DNA of 64,000 bases from Haematobia irritans. Its lineage: Eukaryota; Arthropoda; Insecta; Diptera; Muscidae. The notes under the pieces were generated by a model that saw only the letters and a list, made by a program, of their open reading frames with translations, did not search any database and was not told where the DNA came from. Shown here one piece after another: positions 10,345 through 21,798 of the stretch; positions within the stretch are counted from its first letter, which is position 1; each line of letters opens with the position of its first letter. The DNA is taken from the NCBI RefSeq assembly GCF_050003625.1, contig NC_134397.1, forward strand, positions 269,136,070 to 269,200,069. Direction: 5' to 3'. Both the position numbers and the translations under genes were made by a program.

Positions 10345-12133
10345 GTCGTTTTTATGTTTTTTTTATTTTTTAATTATATATTTTACGATATTTATTATTA
10401 ATTCCTTAAGAACACGAATTTGTGGTATATAAACAATAAAGCTATAAATTATATGCAAAATTGCAAGTGTATTTCCTGGGAACACTAAAATACTAGTAAG
10501 AAAGAGTAATTTCTAACTCTTCAAAAGACTCAGCCCCATATGCAGTAAAGTTAAAGAATACATCAAGCCTAATTATAATTATATTATAATTATTATAATT
10601 ATAAATAAATTGTTTTGCATATGGGCATCAATATTTACCTAATGGGGGAGTTATTTCATACTCTTTTGTAGGGATAAATAACCCCTAATCGTTGGATTGA
10701 TTCATAATTGTGTAGGTGGATTTATCAAATAATACTTCTTTCATATGACTATTTTTTTGTATTCTGAAAGACTAATGGGTCTTTCTCATTGAAAAGACTG
10801 ATTTAAGTCCTTATGATTGAATCCAAGTTTACTTTTCTTCACCGATACGATTTAACTCCCTTCATATCTCAACACTCTCTCTTTCTATAGAACTAACAAA
10901 GTGGACATGGAAACTAGTAAGTGAGTGTGTGTGTGTTTTGTACACCCACACACATATATATCCGGATTGATATTTACATATGGTATTGATACAATGTATG
11001 TTAACAACAATCACCCTTGACTTAATTTCCCATTTAACTTTAACGCCCGCCCCTATACTCACCTCATGGCATAAAATGTCCACATATCCGGTGTGTCATC
11101 ATTTACCAACACAATCAAACATACTATGAATACAATGTGCTTGGACAATAAATACTATGGTCATACTAACGTGTGTCAACAAACATATGATGATGGGATC
11201 AAGGACTAACTGTGTGTGTCATTCAATTCTGAGTATTCCTAGTGGACTATGTAGGTACTGAAGTATGGTTACTATATGTATAGGTAGATTTAACAACTCG
11301 GTAACCAATCGAGGTTTTCACTTTTAATGAAAGTGCAAATGTTTGTGTAAATTGAAGCATTTTTGTTTACAAATGTTTCAGTGTAATTTTCCAATTCAAT
11401 GATTTAAATTGATACACATACACGACCAGCATCCTACATCAATATTAATAATTGATAATATTATTAATATTTACTTCAGGAGGATGGAAATAATCTAAAG
11501 AGAAACAACATGGATAACTACAAGAAAATTGAAGATTCTGAAAGTTAATGATATTTACAAATACGAGAATAGCTGCATTATCTCCAAGCTATATTATACT
11601 ATCTTTATTTGATAAAACATTGTTATATAGAATATCCTCTTAACTTAATTTTCAAAATAACAACCGATGTGGGTATACTTAGATGGTTAAAAAAATGTGA
11701 CAGTTTCATCATCCTTGCAAACTTTATTTTTGCAAAAAAAAATATATATAAATACACAAATGAACGAATGGATAGCCAAGTTTTGATCGACTCAGGAATT
11801 AAATCAGAGTTGATCAATGTAAAATATGAGATTAAAGATTTTGGCAGAAATATTTTCACAAAAAAAATCAAAATAGTTATACCCTGAGCATACAAGAAAT
11901 GTTATTGAAAAAATACATATTATAGAAATTAACCGTTTTAGATTTAAGTTAATGATTGTTAACAGCACTCGTAATTTATGCATCTATTGACTTTTTGTGA
12001 GATCCCTTATTGTTGTTACTCTTGGATAAATTTAACAACTTGAAGTAACATCTGAAACAAATTGCTCCATGCTCATTAATGCAATGGTTTAGTTCATTCC
12101 GTAATTATACTGTAAACTGAGATGTACGACAGT
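10345..12133. other. Intronic stretch without recognised gene
   Basis: AT-rich; a palindromic 'aattataattatattataa' run at about 10570-10612 and short GT/CA runs (10920-10960). Frames of 73-92 codons here lack domains, and the pair at 11609-11895 overlap on opposite strands, as chance frames do. Confidence 0.55.
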
Positions 12134-12141
12134 TATATAAA
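12134..12141 (+). promoter_or_regulatory. Candidate TATA box of peptide gene 1
   Basis: TATATAAA 95 bp before the ATG at 12229. A start site some 30 bp on would leave a 5' leader of about 65 nt. A short out-of-frame ATG at 12164 sits at about that point. Confidence 0.5.
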
Positions 12142-12228
12142 AACACATAGAAAATCTATTATAATGACAGTATTACTATTTTCGAATATAGTAAAAAAAA
12201 AGATATTATTGTTTTGTTGTGCTTCATT

Positions 12229-12483
12229 ATGAAATTCGTATTCGTATTTGTTGTGATATTTCAGATTCTTTCAAGAGTTTTTGGTGTCGGACTTATTGAT
12301 GGTTGTGAAGCAGACAATGAAGTGGTAACACAAATATTAAATTATATATGATGTATATGATTTATTTAATAAATTATGACTTTTTTTAAATAGTGTATGC
12401 AAGATGCCGAATGTTGTAGCGGTCATTGTCACAATGAGCACATTGAAACAGGGGGATTTGGAACATGTATTGCTCCACATTAA
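12229..12483 (+). CDS. Secreted cystine-knot-like peptide 1 (two exons, 61 aa)
   Basis: Exon 1 is 12229-12324 and exon 2 is 12394-12483, with a 69-nt GTAACA...AATAG intron in phase 0. Residues 1-19 (MKFVFVFVVIFQILSRVFG) form a signal peptide. The mature part has six cysteines as C-x6-C-x5-CC-x3-C-x12-C, the inhibitor-cystine-knot frame, with EC-C-SGHC in the middle and a short IAPH tail. The intron falls right before Cys2, as in the two related genes at 16817 and 21799. A TATA box and an AATAAA signal bracket it. The knot fold and extracellular location follow from the motif. The role is unknown: such scaffolds serve as protease inhibitors, antimicrobial, seminal or venom-type peptides. Nested in a kul intron on the opposite strand. 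Confidence 0.82.
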
Positions 12484-12508
12484 TTTAATTATGTTAGCTT
12501 TATCATAT

Positions 12509-12514
12509 AATAAA
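12509..12514 (+). terminator. Poly(A) signal of peptide gene 1
   Basis: AATAAA beginning 26 nt after the stop codon at 12481-12483. Confidence 0.6.
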
Positions 12515-12592
12515 TTAAATAGCAGCATATAATCTCGCTAAAAGAGTAATTAGTTTTCTATACTTGTTTATTTTAAAGAATATACATGATTT

Positions 12593-13460
12593 TTATACCC
12601 TGCGCCACACTGTGGAACAGGGTATTATAAGTTAGTGCATATGTTTGCAACACCCAGAAGGAGACGAGATAGACACATGGTGTCTTTGGCAAAAATGCTC
12701 AGGGTGGGCTCTTGAGTCGATATAGGGATGTCCGTCTGTCCGTGAATACATTTTTGTAATCAAAGTCTAGGTCGCAGTTTTAGTCCAATCGACTTCAAAT
12801 TTGGCAAATTTGGGTGCTCAGAATAGATCCCTATTGATTTTAGAAGAAATCGAAGCCAGAGTTTTACCCCAATTTGGTTGAAATTTTGCACAGGGAGTAG
12901 AATTAGCATTGTAGCTATGCGTGCCAAATTTGGTTGAAATCGGTTCAGATTTAGATATAGCTCCCATATATAGCTTTCGCCCGATTTACACTCATATGAC
13001 CACAGAGGCTAGTTTTTTGCTCCGATTTATTTGAAATTTTGCACAGGGAGTAGAATTAGCATTGTAGCTATGCGTGCCAAATTTGGTTGAAATCGGTTCA
13101 GATTTAGATATATCTCCCATATATATGTTTTTCTGATTTCGACAAAAATGGTCAAAATACCAACATTTTCCTTGTAAAATCGCCACTGCTTAGTCGAAAA
13201 GTTGTAAAAATGACTAATTTTCCTACACTTCTAATACATATATATCGAGCGATAAATCATAAATAAACGTTTGCGAAGTTTCCTTAAAATTGCTTCAGAT
13301 TTAAATGTTTCCCATATTTATACCCTTCACCACTACTGTGGTACAGGGTATAATAAGTTTGTGCATTTGTATGTAACGCCAAGAAGGAAAAGTCTGAGAC
13401 CCATCGTTTAGTATACTTAGTATACTTAGAATTAAATTCTGAGTCGATTTAGCGATGTCC

Positions 13461-13528
<68 letters not shown>

Positions 13529-14870
13529 GTCCGTATGTCTGCCTGTTGATGTATTTTTGTATGCAAAGTACAGCACGCAGTTTTAGTCCGATTGTCCTAA
13601 AATTTGGTATAGGGTCCTTTTTCGGCTCAAGGACGATCCCTACTGATTTTGGAAAAAATCGGTTCAGATTTAGATATAGCTGCCATATATATTTTTCACC
13701 GATCTGGTCATAATTGGCGTGTATATCAACCGATCTTCCTCAAATTCCGTACATCCGAATATTTTATGAGTCTCGAAAAACTTGCAAAATATCAGCCAAA
13801 TCGGTTCAGATTTAGATATAGCTCCCATATATATCTTTCGCCCGATTTACACTCAAATGACCACATAGGCCAATTTTTTGCTCCGATTTAGTTGAAATTT
13901 TTCACAGGAAGTAGAATTAGCATTGTAGCTATGCGTGCCAAATTTGGTTGAAATCGGTTCAGATTTAGATATATCTCCCGTATATAGCTTTCGCCCGATT
14001 TACACTCAAATGACCACAGAGGCCAATTTTTAACTCCGATTTAGTTGAAATTTTGCACAGTGAGTAGAATTAGCATTGTAGCTATGCGTGCCAAATTTGG
14101 TTGAAATCGGTTCAGATTTAGATATATCTCCCATATATAGCTTTCGCCCGATTTACACTCATATGACCACAGAGGCCAATTTTTTGCTCCGATTTAGTTG
14201 AAATTTTGCACAGGGAGTAGAATTAGCATTGTAGCTATGCGTGCCAAATTTGGTTGAAATCGGTTCAGATTTAGATATATCTCCCATATATAGCTTTCGC
14301 CCGATTTACACTCATATGACCACAGAGGCCAATTTTTTGCTCCGATTTAGTTGAAATTTTGCACAGGGAGTAGAATTAGCGTTGAAATCGGTGCAGATTT
14401 AGATATAGCTCCCATATATATGTTTTTCTGATTTGGACAAAAATTGTCAAAATACCAACATTTTCCTTGTAAAATCGCCACTGCTTAGTCGAAAAGTTGG
14501 AAAAATGTCTCTAATTTTCCTAAACTTCTAATACATATATATCGAGCAATAAATCATAAATAAACTTTTGCGAAGTTTCCTTAAAATTGCTTCAGATTTA
14601 AATGTTTCCAATATTTTTTTTTACTAACATTGTGTTCCACCCTAGTGCATTAGCCGACTTAAATTTTGAGTCTATAGATTTTGTAGAAGTCTATCAAATT
14701 CTGTCCAGATCGAATGATATTTAAATGTATGTATTTGGGACAAACCTTTATATATAGCCCCCAACACATTTGACGGATGTGATATGGTATCGAAAAATTA
14801 GATCTACAAAGTGGTGCAGGGTATAATATAGTCGGCCCCGCCCGACTTTAGACTTTACTTACCTGTTTTT
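12593..14870 (+). repeat. Type 2 dispersed repeat, composite copy
   Basis: Starts TTTATACCCTGCGCCAC and ends in the palindrome GTCGGCCCCGCCCGAC followed by TTACTTACCTGTTTTT. A second TATACCC end at about 13317 shows that a second copy begins inside. The body repeats a block of about 150 bp ('gaaatcggttcagatttagatat', 'gcccgatttacactca') several times. A (GTCT)n run sits at about 13459-13524. Confidence 0.9.
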
Positions 14871-15246
14871 AATTGAATTTGAATAATTCCCTTACAAGTT
14901 ATAATGAAGTTTGAAAATAAAGAAATATTTTTTCTGTGCTTGCAGATATAATTCTTATTTTAGCTGCTAAACTCGAATTTTGGAAATTCGACGAATGTTA
15001 AAATATTGAAAACGGACGAATGTTAAAATATTGAAAATGTCGAAAAATCTATTTTTCCATTATCAGAAATAGTAGGAAAGTTGACTGTTGCGAAATTCAT
15101 ATGTCATAGTTTTACATAAGTAGAAAAGATGACTTTTTGATTTTTATTACAATTCTTAAACCCTTTCTATGTTCCATGGCAATTTCCATAAAGTCGAAGA
15201 TGCTAAATTTTCTGAGTAAACAAACGTTCGTAGGGGGTTCCCCTCT
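14871..15246. other. Short AT-rich spacer with a decayed MITE
   Basis: 14890-14990 contains 'ttacaagttataatgaa' and 'gctgctaaactcgaattt', decayed relatives of the AAGGTGAG family. Nothing else is seen. Confidence 0.5.
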
Positions 15247-15259
15247 CAGTAAATACATG

Positions 15260-15604
15260 GTTAGATTAGGTTAGGTGGCAGCCCGATGTATCAGGCTCAC
15301 TTACACTATTCAGTCCTTTGTGATACCACAATGGTGAACTTCTCTCTTATCACTGAGTGCTGCCCGATTCCATGTTAAGCTCAATGACAAGGTACCTCCT
15401 TTTTTAGCCGAGTCCGAACGGCGTTCCACATTGCAGTGAAACCACTTAGAGAAGCTTTGAAACCCTCAGAAATGTCACCAGCATTACTGAGGTGGGATAA
15501 TCCACCGCTGAAAAACTTTTTGGTGTTCGGTCGAAGCAGGAATCGAACCCACGACCTTGTGTATGCAAGGCGGGCATGCTAACCATTGCACCACGGTGGC
15601 CCCA
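15260..15604 (-). mobile_element. tRNA-derived SINE, copy 1
   Basis: Flanked by a perfect 13-bp duplication CAGTAAATACATG (15247-15259, 15605-15617). Read on the minus strand it starts GCCACCGTGGTGCAATGGTT (A-box-like), has a B-box-like GGTTCGATTCCTGC, a tRNA-unrelated body, and an ACCTAA-rich tail. The head resembles tRNA(Val) genes. It is a polymerase III SINE, not a tRNA gene. Confidence 0.9.
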
Positions 15605-15689
15605 CAGTAAATACATGTTGCCAATATTGTTTTGATTTCAGCTTAAAACCATGCCTAAACTACCCTACAGAGGCAACAAAGTATGTTTG

Positions 15690-16463
15690 CGATACTTATG
15701 TGGACAAAGCCCTTTAGGATTGACGGTCATTTCGAGACTACCATATTCCTCTCCAGCATTCTCTACTTGCAGCAAAAATATTAACCAATCTGTGTGAACA
15801 CTTCAAAAGAGTAACACGCAGTAGAATAATATGCAGACCTGTCAGAACGCTGCCCTTAGAACTGTAACAGGATGTCTTCACCGTACACCCCTAGATCACC
15901 TCTATGTGGAGACCAAGATCATCCCAGTGCTTCGACACAATTACATGATATCAATGCAGTACCTCTTGGGTTGCTATAGAAGTTGTCAACCAACTCATCA
16001 TCTTGTGGATAAGCAACCTCCATCCAGGAATGTAAGGTTTGAACTTCACCATCTAGTGCGCTAGCGTTATAAAAGAGAGCTTCTAGATCAGGCAGCACAC
16101 CAGACAGGTATGAACAGGATTCATGAGGATACTGTAGATGAAGCGGTAAGAAGCTACAAAATTAATCCTATTCTCGGAGCTCGACCATCGCCCATAGCAC
16201 TGGAGGAGTGAGACCTCCCACGGCAGACCAAGGTAGTTTTGGCCCAACTAAGATCAGACAAGTGCAGCCGCATCAATTCCTACTTATCAGTGATTGATAG
16301 CAGCGTAGCTGACGTGTATCCCATCTGTAATCAAGGGTCACATGACACTCGTCACCTTTTCGCTTGCTCAGCTAACACCCCATCCTTGTCGCACAGTTCC
16401 TTGGTCCGGCTACTAATTGAACTACCGAAGCATAGAACAAAATGGAACTACATTAAAAACTGT
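15690..16463 (+). mobile_element. Jockey-like LINE, 3' end of ORF2 (broken)
   Basis: Frames encode CQNAALRTVTGCLHRTPLDH, then a block around LRHNYMISMQYLLGCYRSC, and further on AQLRSDKCSRINSYL with a Cys/His motif (C-x-x-C, HDTRHLFAC). These are the conserved C-terminal segments after the reverse transcriptase of Jockey-clade non-LTR elements. Stops and shifts separate the blocks (stop near 16062). It is a 5'-truncated relic. Confidence 0.78.
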
Positions 16464-16816
16464 TAAAACAACCCAAAGTGAATTACACTTGAACCTCCAG
16501 GAAAACCATAACAGCAAATGGCCCAAATAAATTTACCCCATAAAATCACCCATGACGTGTAAAAAATCCCTCCCGCTTTTCAATTTTTTAATTGTTTCCG
16601 TATACGAAACGTATAGATCCTCCATCCCAAAGACGAAAAACTAATAATTACAAAAAAAGGAATATATCTTTTTCAATTTCCGAAAAACTTACATAAGTCC
16701 GGTATTGGAGATTAGCAATTAATAAATCAATACTAATACTAACTAACATCTTAGTCTCATTAACTTATTCATAGTGGCAAATTGGTGCGAGTTATTTCCG
16801 TTTGCATAAATATTAA

Positions 16817-17075
16817 CTATAAATCTTTTTTAGGATTCTTTTGACGACATACTCCAGTTATTACATTTTTTGTTAAAGTGAATACATTGAAACATTCTCC
16901 GGAACAACATTCTTTATGTTCGGAACACTAGAATAACAAAAGCAATACAAATGAAAAGTTAAAATTTCTTTTTAAATTTTAACACAACCTATCTTACCTC
17001 ATCACCTATCTTCTTACATCCATAGATTAAGAGCATTAGTTGAAGGATTATACAGCATAATAGTATGGTCTTCAT
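16817..17075 (-). CDS. Secreted cystine-knot-like peptide 3 (two exons, 62 aa)
   Basis: Exon 1 is 17075-16998 and exon 2 is 16927-16817, with a 70-nt GTAAGA...TCTAG intron in phase 0. The signal peptide is MKTILLCCIILQLMLLIYG (19 residues). Mature cysteines: C-x6-C-x5-CC-x3-C-x14-C, with KECCSGEC at the centre, TGVC at the last cysteine and a basic tail (RQKNPKKDL). It shares with the genes at 12229 and 21799 the I-L-Q step in the signal peptide, the acidic residue before the double Cys, Ser after it, a TG before Cys6, and the intron position. No clear TATA or AATAAA was found. It lies on the host gene's strand; the other two are opposite. Confidence 0.82.
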
Positions 17076-17433
17076 ACTGAACGCAAATTAGTACCTGATT
17101 CGTTACAGAAATAGTAAAATAAAATGCCTACTAAACTTCGGAACTAAGCAGTATTTGGTGAATATATTTCGACTGTGATCTTTGCATTAATGAAACTTAA
17201 ATTAGTGGTGGACTTCTCTCTGCATTAATGAAGAACCACTACTACAACTACTTAAAAAATGCTTTGGACACGCGTGGAATACTAAATGCATACTGAAGTA
17301 AATATCAAGATAATGAATTGGATAATGAGTATGTAGATTTCATTTGATTGCACCTGTCTATACAAAAGGAAAAATTATCCTTGTTAAAAAATGAGAAAAA
17401 GTATTAAATATACAGATGAAAAAGATAGTAGTA
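17076..17433. other. Spacer upstream of peptide gene 3
   Basis: AT-rich; no repeat or gene recognised. Promoter elements of the minus-strand peptide gene must lie here, but none stands out. Confidence 0.45.
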
Positions 17434-18163
17434 AACAAGTATATACAGCAGTAAGTTCAACCGGGCCGAATCTTAAATGAACCACCATGAATCAAATATA
17501 ATAGTTTCCTTTGAAAATTTTAGAGGGGTTTGATGACAGCTATTTTCCCAAGCAGATCAGTTCAACCAGTACGCTTCCCACAGATAAATGTAATGATTTT
17601 ACCTATGAAGACTAGATCAGATTCTGAATTTATAAGAACCCTTTTTTCTTAGAGTTTTAGAGGAATCATAAACATCTCTTATAAGTGTGCAAGAAAATTA
17701 TGAAATAACGCCTTGATTTGAAATCTCAAATCTGTAGATTTTCATCCCAATTATTTAAATGATTACGAGAAGTAAAATTTGGACATTTTGCATTCAGTAT
17801 CAAGCAATTTTCATGATCAGTGCGCCTTCTATACCCTCAATAAGTGAAATCGGTCTATATAGAGGCCTTACCAAATGGACCGATAAAACTAAATCATATA
17901 CACTTTGTTATGGGCCTAAAATGCCAATATATTTTCTATTTGTGGCAAATCGGGTAAAAACTACAATTTCTGGAAACCCTAGGAGTTAAATCGGGAGTTC
18001 GGTGTAATGGGGGCTATACCAAAACATTGAGGGAAACACACAGTATTCAGCATATTTAATTTTAGTTCTGGAATCTAGACCGGTCGGAGGACCGGTTTAT
18101 AGGGGCTATATCAAAAACTGTACCGATACTCAATATATTCGGCACACCACTTTATGGTCCTAG

Positions 18164-19786
18164 GTTAGGTTAGGTTATGTGGCAACCTGATGTATCAGGC
18201 TCACTTCGACTATTCAGTCCATTGTGCACACAGAGAAGAGAATGGTTGGAATTTGGTTGTTCTTATGAACATTCTATGTTTAGAAATAAATATTAGTTGT
18301 TTATACTAATTTTCTGTATTTACATATATTTATTCATGCCTGTAACCATTGGATGGGATTTTCAACAGATTTGCTGTTGTGCCACAACATAAATGGTTGT
18401 AGTAACCATATTTACCTCCTTTGAATAATTTTGATTCGTATTGGTGGATACACTGTTAGAAAAATATGTTTTTCATATGTTCCGATATAAACAAAATGTG
18501 TTTCGGGCACAACTTTTAAACACAATATATTTAAGTGCAAGCATTTAATGTTCCTAAACTAACACTAAATATTTGGGACACATATGTTAATATGTTAGAA
18601 TATATTATGTTTGGGGCATGAATGTTTCATAAAAATAATATGTGTGAATGTAAACATATATAAATTTACAAATTTCGAGTAGACATATATATGTTGTGAT
18701 ATTTTATTCAGAGAGCGACAGAGAGAGAGAGAGTATAGAGATGGAAACCGGGAGGGTTGACGAAAGATATCAACATAACACAGCGAGAGAATCAAAAGGG
18801 AGCAATTTCTGTGAAACCGTTTGTATGTTGTTTCGGAAAACTGTTTTATGATAAGGCCAAAAATTTAATATTTTTTTTTTTTTGGAAGAACAATAAAGAA
18901 TTTTATTTCACAATTTTAAATATATTAGAGGCAACGATAACAAAAACATACAATTTTATCATCTCTTCGCCATGAATGGGATCATAGTAAAGCATGAATG
19001 GTATAAGAAATGTTTTCTCGGGACAAAAAATTCAAAAAAAATGTTTTGTATTGCAGATACATTTTTTAGAGGACTCAAAATAACTCAACAATCTTAATAT
19101 CTAGCATGTATCAAACATAATCGTGGAGGTTGAGGAGGTTCCCGAAAACATTTATAATTAGATGTGTAGGCGTATTTAAGACATTTTTACAATTTTCCAA
19201 ATGGGCTTGACCTCTCCAAGACGTTTGGCGAATTGTGAATTTATGTTCACAAATAGGGTGGTTTGTAATTATTTGCAATCTGCTAGTAACCGATTTTCAC
19301 CATGTTCTATCGTATTTAGTTAATTTCAACACGAACATATACCATTCCATTTATTAATCAATTTTTATTTTATTTTTAGTAAAGATTTCTTGCCGTATAG
19401 GATGATTTCGCCAATTCATGGCAGAGGGTACATGAGGTGATTTAGTGCGATTTTCATCTTTCGATGTATTCAGATTTGTTATATACATATATTTTAATAA
19501 AATAAAATATAATATTTAACTGGGACGAAATTGGTTTTTAATTCGGTCATTAGTATTATCAAAGTTGGGCAACACAACCGAATGATGAAGGTAGCAACAA
19601 CCAATGTCGTCGGCAGACCCAACCAACACCATATGAGATATTGGTTGTGCCGACCGAATCAGTCGGGTGGCACAATTGCCAACTGGTAGTTGCTACAACT
19701 GCCAAAAAGAGGTTGGCAATATATTCGATTGTCACAACCAATCTGTATTCTCTGTGTGATACCACAGTGGTGAACTTTTCTCTTAA
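18164..19786 (-). mobile_element. 5'-truncated SINE, itself split by a TIR element
   Basis: SINE tail and body at 18164-18226 and 19759-19786, ending before the tRNA-like head. It is flanked by TATGGTCCTAG (18153-18163) and TATGATCCTAG (19787-19797), a target duplication with one mismatch within the type 3 repeat. Confidence 0.8.
18227..19756. mobile_element. 1.5-kb TIR element (CACAGAGAA ends) inside the SINE
   Basis: Left end CACACAGAGAAGAGAATGG, right end TATTCTCTGTG. Removing it with one TG restores the SINE phrase 'cattgtgataccac'. The inside has repeated 'caaccaa'/'ttggttg' words, a GA run (18719-18734) and a section like another TE (18448-19090). No transposase is recognised, so it is probably non-autonomous. 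Confidence 0.7.
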
Positions 19787-20908
19787 TATGATCCTAGAAT
19801 ACCTCTATATTTCCAATTTCAGGCAAATTGAGTAAAAACTACGGATTCTAGAAGCCCAAGAAGTAAAATCGGGAGATCGGTCTATATGGGGGCTATATCA
19901 AAACATGGACCGATAATCACCATTTTTGGCACATCCCTTTATTTTCCTAGAATACCTCTACATTTCCAATTTCAGGCAAATTGGATAAAAACTACGGATT
20001 CTAGAAGACCAAGAAGTAAAATCGGGAGATCGGTCTATATGGCGACTATATCAAAACATTGACCGATACTCACCATTTTCGGCACACGTCTTTATGGTCC
20101 TAGAATACCTCTACATTTCCAATTTCACGTAAATTGGATTAAAACTACGGATTTTAGAAGCCCAAGAAGTAAAATCGGGAGATCGGTCTATATGGGGGCT
20201 ATACCAAAACATGGACCGATAATGACCATTTTCGACACACGTCTTTATGGTCCTAGAGTACCACTAGATTTCCAATTTCAGGTAAATTGGATTCAAAACT
20301 ACGGATTCTAGAAGCCCAAGAAGTAAAATCGGGAGCTCGGTCTATATGGGGGATATATGAAAACATAGACCGATACACCCCATTTTTAGCACTTCTCTTT
20401 ATGGTTCTAGAATACCTCTAGGTTTCCAATTTCAAGCAAATCGGATAGCAAATACACTTTCTAGACGCCCAAGAAGCAAAATCGGGAAATCGGTCCATAT
20501 GGGGGCTATACCAAAACATGGCATGATGGTCCTAAAATACCTCTAGATTTCCAATTTCAGGCAAATTGGATAAAACCTACAGTGTTTATAAGCCCAAGAC
20601 CCGAAATCGGGAGGTCGGTTTATATGGGGACTATATCAAAACTTGGACCGATATATCCCATCTTCGAACTTGACCTGCCTGCAAACAAAAAACTAATATG
20701 TGCCAAATTTCAGGACGCTAGCGCCATTATTGAAGGCTGTGGCGTGATTACAACAGACAGACGGACATGCTTATATCGTCTTAGAATTTCTCCCTGATCG
20801 AGAATATATATACTTTATATAGTCGGAAATCGACATTTCGATGTGTTACAAACGGAATGACAAACTTATTATACCCCCGTCACCATTCTATGGTGGTGGG
20901 TATAAAAA

Positions 20909-21717
20909 TTTAATTTTGTATATTTTTAGTTAGAATCATTTAGCATAAAATAACTAAAATATACATATTAATATTTTTGAATACATTAACCCATTTAGAG
21001 TCGTTGTTCGATTTTTCAACTAAATATTTTTCAAAACATATTTATGTATGAAAAAGTTAAAATGTGGAACAAAGTTTGGTATATTAAAATTCATTTTTGT
21101 GGGGGGTGTGTGGCTCATATTTATATAATTTGATATCGGATTTGTTCACTCAAATGCTTATAATTTTGTCATTTTTCATTTCTTCTAGTTGGTCTTATTG
21201 CTTACATTAAAGTATCATTTTTACGAACACGAAGAGAAACCAGACGTTTTTTCAATGGTTTATACTTTTTCGGCGGCACCGAGTCATTAAAACACGATTT
21301 TTTTTAATTTGCCCTATTTTCATCGATATATTTTAAACCACTTAACTTATCGCATATCCACGTTTGTTTGTCATCTCAATACCTTGCATTCAAGTACAAA
21401 CAACGATATAATCGGACATTTCTAACTCGAGATATGATTTGTGTAATGAAAAACGGCCGAAAAACTAAAAATAACGGGATATCTAAAAAACTGTTCCATA
21501 AAAAATTTTAACCTTCATTTTCGAATTTAGCAGACCAAAATAAAAATAAAAAAAGTCACCTCTCATCAAATTTACATGAAAAAAATTTATTTTGTAAACT
21601 AGTGTTATCAAAGGCGATTCTGAACTTATTTATGGAAATTCTCCTATTTAAATAATTTCAGTTGAGGCATGGCAGACTCGTGTATCTCCATTAATGATTC
21701 TCTCATTGGGATGAGAG
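20909..21717. other. Spacer without recognised gene
   Basis: AT-rich, no repeat shared with the window was noticed, and no coding frame of interest. Confidence 0.5.
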
Positions 21718-21725
21718 TATATAAT
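21718..21725 (+). promoter_or_regulatory. Candidate TATA box of peptide gene 2
   Basis: TATATAAT 81 bp before the ATG at 21799, a spacing like that at peptide gene 1. Confidence 0.45.
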
Positions 21726-21798
21726 GAAACCATTAGCAATGAAATATATTCTAGGATTTCACATACCACCATTGTTCGTTTAATACTCTTGTATCAAA

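Larger units (their letters stand above)
17434..20908 (-). repeat. Type 3 dispersed repeat with nested SINE and TIR element
   Basis: Palindromic end at the left (AACAAGTATATACAGCAGTAAG, then CAACCGGGCCGAAT), and the TATACCC end at the right (CACCATTCTATGGTGGTGGG, TATAAA). The body is several rounds of a block of about 150-170 bp ('ggtcctagaatacctctag', 'aaatcgggagatcggtctat'). The copy is parted at 18164-19786 by a truncated SINE. Confidence 0.9.

Noticed and set aside
11609..11895. Overlapping 90-92 codon frames on both strands
   Set aside because: No domain, signal or intron logic; AT-rich chance frames.
13459..13524. CRISPR-like or regulatory repeat
   Set aside because: It is a simple (GTCT)n run inside a type 2 repeat, typical of these elements.
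15264..15276. Telomere-like TTAGG repeats
   Set aside because: The GGTTAGGTTAGGT runs are the SINE's tail, seen at each copy, and higher flies lack TTAGG telomeres.
15543..15604. tRNA gene (A and B boxes)
   Set aside because: The tRNA-like head is fused to a SINE body, recurs in several copies with target duplications, and lacks a clean anticodon stem and acceptor pairing.
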